Below are positions 6,667-7,818 of a stretch of 7,818 nt of DNA, one piece after another. The stretch's first letter is position 1; each line of letters starts with the position of its first letter. The stretch lies in assembly GCA_031550915.1 (NCBI GenBank), contig JAVBOF010000173.1, positions 1-7,818 of the forward strand, written 5' to 3'. A program made the position numbers and the translations under genes. The notes beneath the pieces were generated by a model. The model was not told the DNA's origin. It did not search any database and saw only the letters and a list, made by a program, of their open reading frames with translations. Source of the DNA: JAVBOF01 sp031550915. Lineage in GTDB: Bacteria > Bacillota > Clostridia > Christensenellales > MGBC116941.

Positions 6667-7038
6667 ATGGCCGAGCAGCCAAATAAAAAAGCTTTATATA
6701 CATACCATCATGAAGGATGCCGGTGCGACGGTCTCGCACTTCATGTAATTGAACGGGAAACGCAATATAAGATTCCCGGCTTAATAACCCTATGCTTTGA
6801 CGGTACTGACCGCGGACATATGCTCGACGGTAAAATTATCGAGCGGACTGAGGACGGTTTTACCTTCCAACGTGAGAGCGGCGAACTCTTTTCATTCCAA
6901 GAATGTACACTTGAACGGTTCAAATCCAGCGTTTATAAGAATGTTGGTAACGGCGCGAATATAGCGGCGGCTATGGCCGACACTGCCGACCTTTGGGAAT
7001 GGTACAGAAAGGAATACCCCCTTGACCCAACTTGGTGA
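6667..7038 (+). CDS. Intact small protein of unknown function, last gene of the decayed toxin-antitoxin operon
   Basis: I choose ATG 6667 because AAGGAG (6652-6657) is nine bases upstream; the in-frame ATG at 6631 has no such site and overlaps the antitoxin remnant. The product is 123 residues, soluble, with no signal peptide or membrane segment. I do not recognise the family. Visible features are an early HHEGCRCDG, a probable beta-rich core (PGLITLCFDGTDRGHMLDGK, then ERTEDGFTFQ), and a helical C-terminal part ending in ADLWEWYRKEYP. HHEGCRC could bind a metal, but only two Cys are present. Codons look GC-richer than in the kinases, consistent with acquired DNA. It lies 32 bases after the antitoxin remnant and before a terminator, on the same likely transcript, and unlike its neighbours has no disruption. 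It could be an accessory or mobile-element protein. Confidence 0.75.
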   Translation: MAEQPNKKALYTYHHEGCRCDGLALHVIERETQYKIPGLITLCFDGTDRGHMLDGKIIERTEDGFTFQRESGELFSFQECTLERFKSSVYKNVGNGANIAAAMADTADLWEWYRKEYPLDPTW

Positions 7039-7091
7039 TATTGCATTGAGAGCGACGCATATTGGTAGAATATCGAAACCAATTTATGTAT

Positions 7092-7121
7092 AAAAGCTCA
7101 CCAGCTTGCCGATGGGCTTTT
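7092..7121. terminator. Bidirectional rho-independent terminator between convergent genes
   Basis: AAAAGCTCA (7092-7100) pairs with TGGGCTTTT (7113-7121), nine pairs including one G-T, around a 12-base loop. The T-run closes the 3' arm on the plus strand, and the A-run becomes a T-run on the minus strand. It lies 53 bases after the unknown gene and 117 bases beyond the stop of the third kinase, so it can serve both. Confidence 0.65.
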
Positions 7122-7238
7122 CATAAGGTTTATAAACATAAATTCTTCACGCAATTCTTGCAAACAATTTTTACATTATTACAATCTTTCGATCGCCGAA
7201 AATCCATATAAAAATAGATATCCACCAAAGGTTTAGTG

Positions 7239-7818
7239 TCAGAAAGAGGAAAATTCAATCGACACTACGACCTCACTATCGGTGTTCCTTATTTTCAACC
7301 CACAATGTGGATATCTATCTATTATTTTTTTTACGTTGATAAGCCCGGTACCTTGATGTCCTAATTTGCTCGAAAACCCAAGAGTAAACACCTCTGAAAG
7401 CTCAATCGGCTTGCTTGAACTGTTTGTTATGGTAATGATTTTATTTTGCATTTCTTCTTCATGAGCGATTGTGAAAGTCACTCTCTTCTGTTCTGTTTCG
7501 GCTGCCGCCTCAATGGCATTATCCAGTAAGCATGCGATAATACGGCAAATGTCAATGTCTTCGATAGGGAGCGGAGAAAGCGGACACTCCAAAGAAATAT
7601 CCATGCTTACTTTTAATCGTTCGGCCTGTTCATGCTTGTTGAGTAAAAGAGAGACCAATGCGGGATGCTCTACAGCTCGGCGACTCAGGTCGAGTAAATC
7701 TCCGGCTCTTGTCGTGATTTCGACTAAGGATTTGTGATAACGCATGCACGCTTCCAAGTCCCCAAGCTCAAAATAGCCGTTATATGTATGAAGTATATTA
7801 TAAAAATCATGCTTTATG
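7239..7818 (-). CDS. AgrC-like sensor histidine kinase, third paralogue, C-terminal 192 codons (5' end outside window)
   Basis: The frame is open from the right edge to a TGA at 7239. It begins inside the H-box (IKHDFYNILHTYNGYF), so the phospho-acceptor His is just within the window. The N-box is ACLLDNAIEAA, TNSS replaces a DxG box, and the G-box is GHQGTGL. This is the same catalytic module as in the kinases at 2210 and 4073, with all motifs present. The membrane sensor part and any partner regulator lie outside. There is no receiver gene downstream: the next 200 bases carry only a terminator, so this copy does not repeat the kinase-receiver-kinase order on this side. The three copies point to local duplication. 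An in-frame ATG at 7757 is internal, not a real start. Confidence 0.92.
   Translation of the reverse strand, partial: IKHDFYNILHTYNGYFELGDLEACMRYHKSLVEITTRAGDLLDLSRRAVEHPALVSLLLNKHEQAERLKVSMDISLECPLSPLPIEDIDICRIIACLLDNAIEAAAETEQKRVTFTIAHEEEMQNKIITITNSSSKPIELSEVFTLGFSSKLGHQGTGLINVKKIIDRYPHCGLKIRNTDSEVVVSIEFSSF

Noticed and set aside
6741..6923. 60-codon minus-strand open frame
   Set aside because: Antisense to the unknown gene at 6667, which has a good ribosome site and terminator.
1..7818. CRISPR array, tRNA or rRNA gene, or intact insertion sequence
   Set aside because: No regularly spaced repeats, no tRNA cloverleaf or rRNA signature noticed, and no transposase with terminal inverted repeats on either strand.

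Overview
The window looks like AT-rich DNA from a Bacillota, most likely a gut-type Clostridia. The evidence is Shine-Dalgarno sites of the AGGAGG type, AgrC-like membrane kinases with a GHKL ATPase, an MSCRAMM-like surface protein, and Phd/RelE- and RelB-type toxin-antitoxin remnants common in that group. No gene fixes the species.

Layout. Left block (1-5452), all on the minus strand and read right to left: an AgrC-like histidine kinase (4073-5452), a stand-alone receiver domain (3602-3997), a second AgrC-like kinase (2210-3583), then, after a 206-base gap with its own probable promoter, the first 667 codons of a large secreted adhesin that runs off the left edge. Middle block (5453-7121), on the plus strand: about 570 bases with no convincing gene but with one strong hairpin, then a clear sigma-A-type promoter that opens onto three decayed toxin-antitoxin genes (Phd-like antitoxin, RelE/ParE-like toxin, RelB/DinJ-like antitoxin), followed by one intact gene of unknown function and a terminator. 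Right block (7239-7818), minus strand: the C-terminal half of a third AgrC-like kinase, cut by the right edge and convergent with the unknown gene.

How it may work together. The kinase-receiver-kinase cassette looks like one operon, with the receiver and second kinase translationally close. It lacks what an agr-type system normally has: no LytTR or other output domain on the receiver, and no AgrB or AgrD peptide gene in view. The receiver must therefore pass its signal on by phosphotransfer or protein contact, or act as a phosphate sink. The adhesin directly downstream is a natural candidate target, but that is inference from position only. The middle block reads as an old toxin-antitoxin island in which all recognisable genes are dead while the promoter and the last gene survive.
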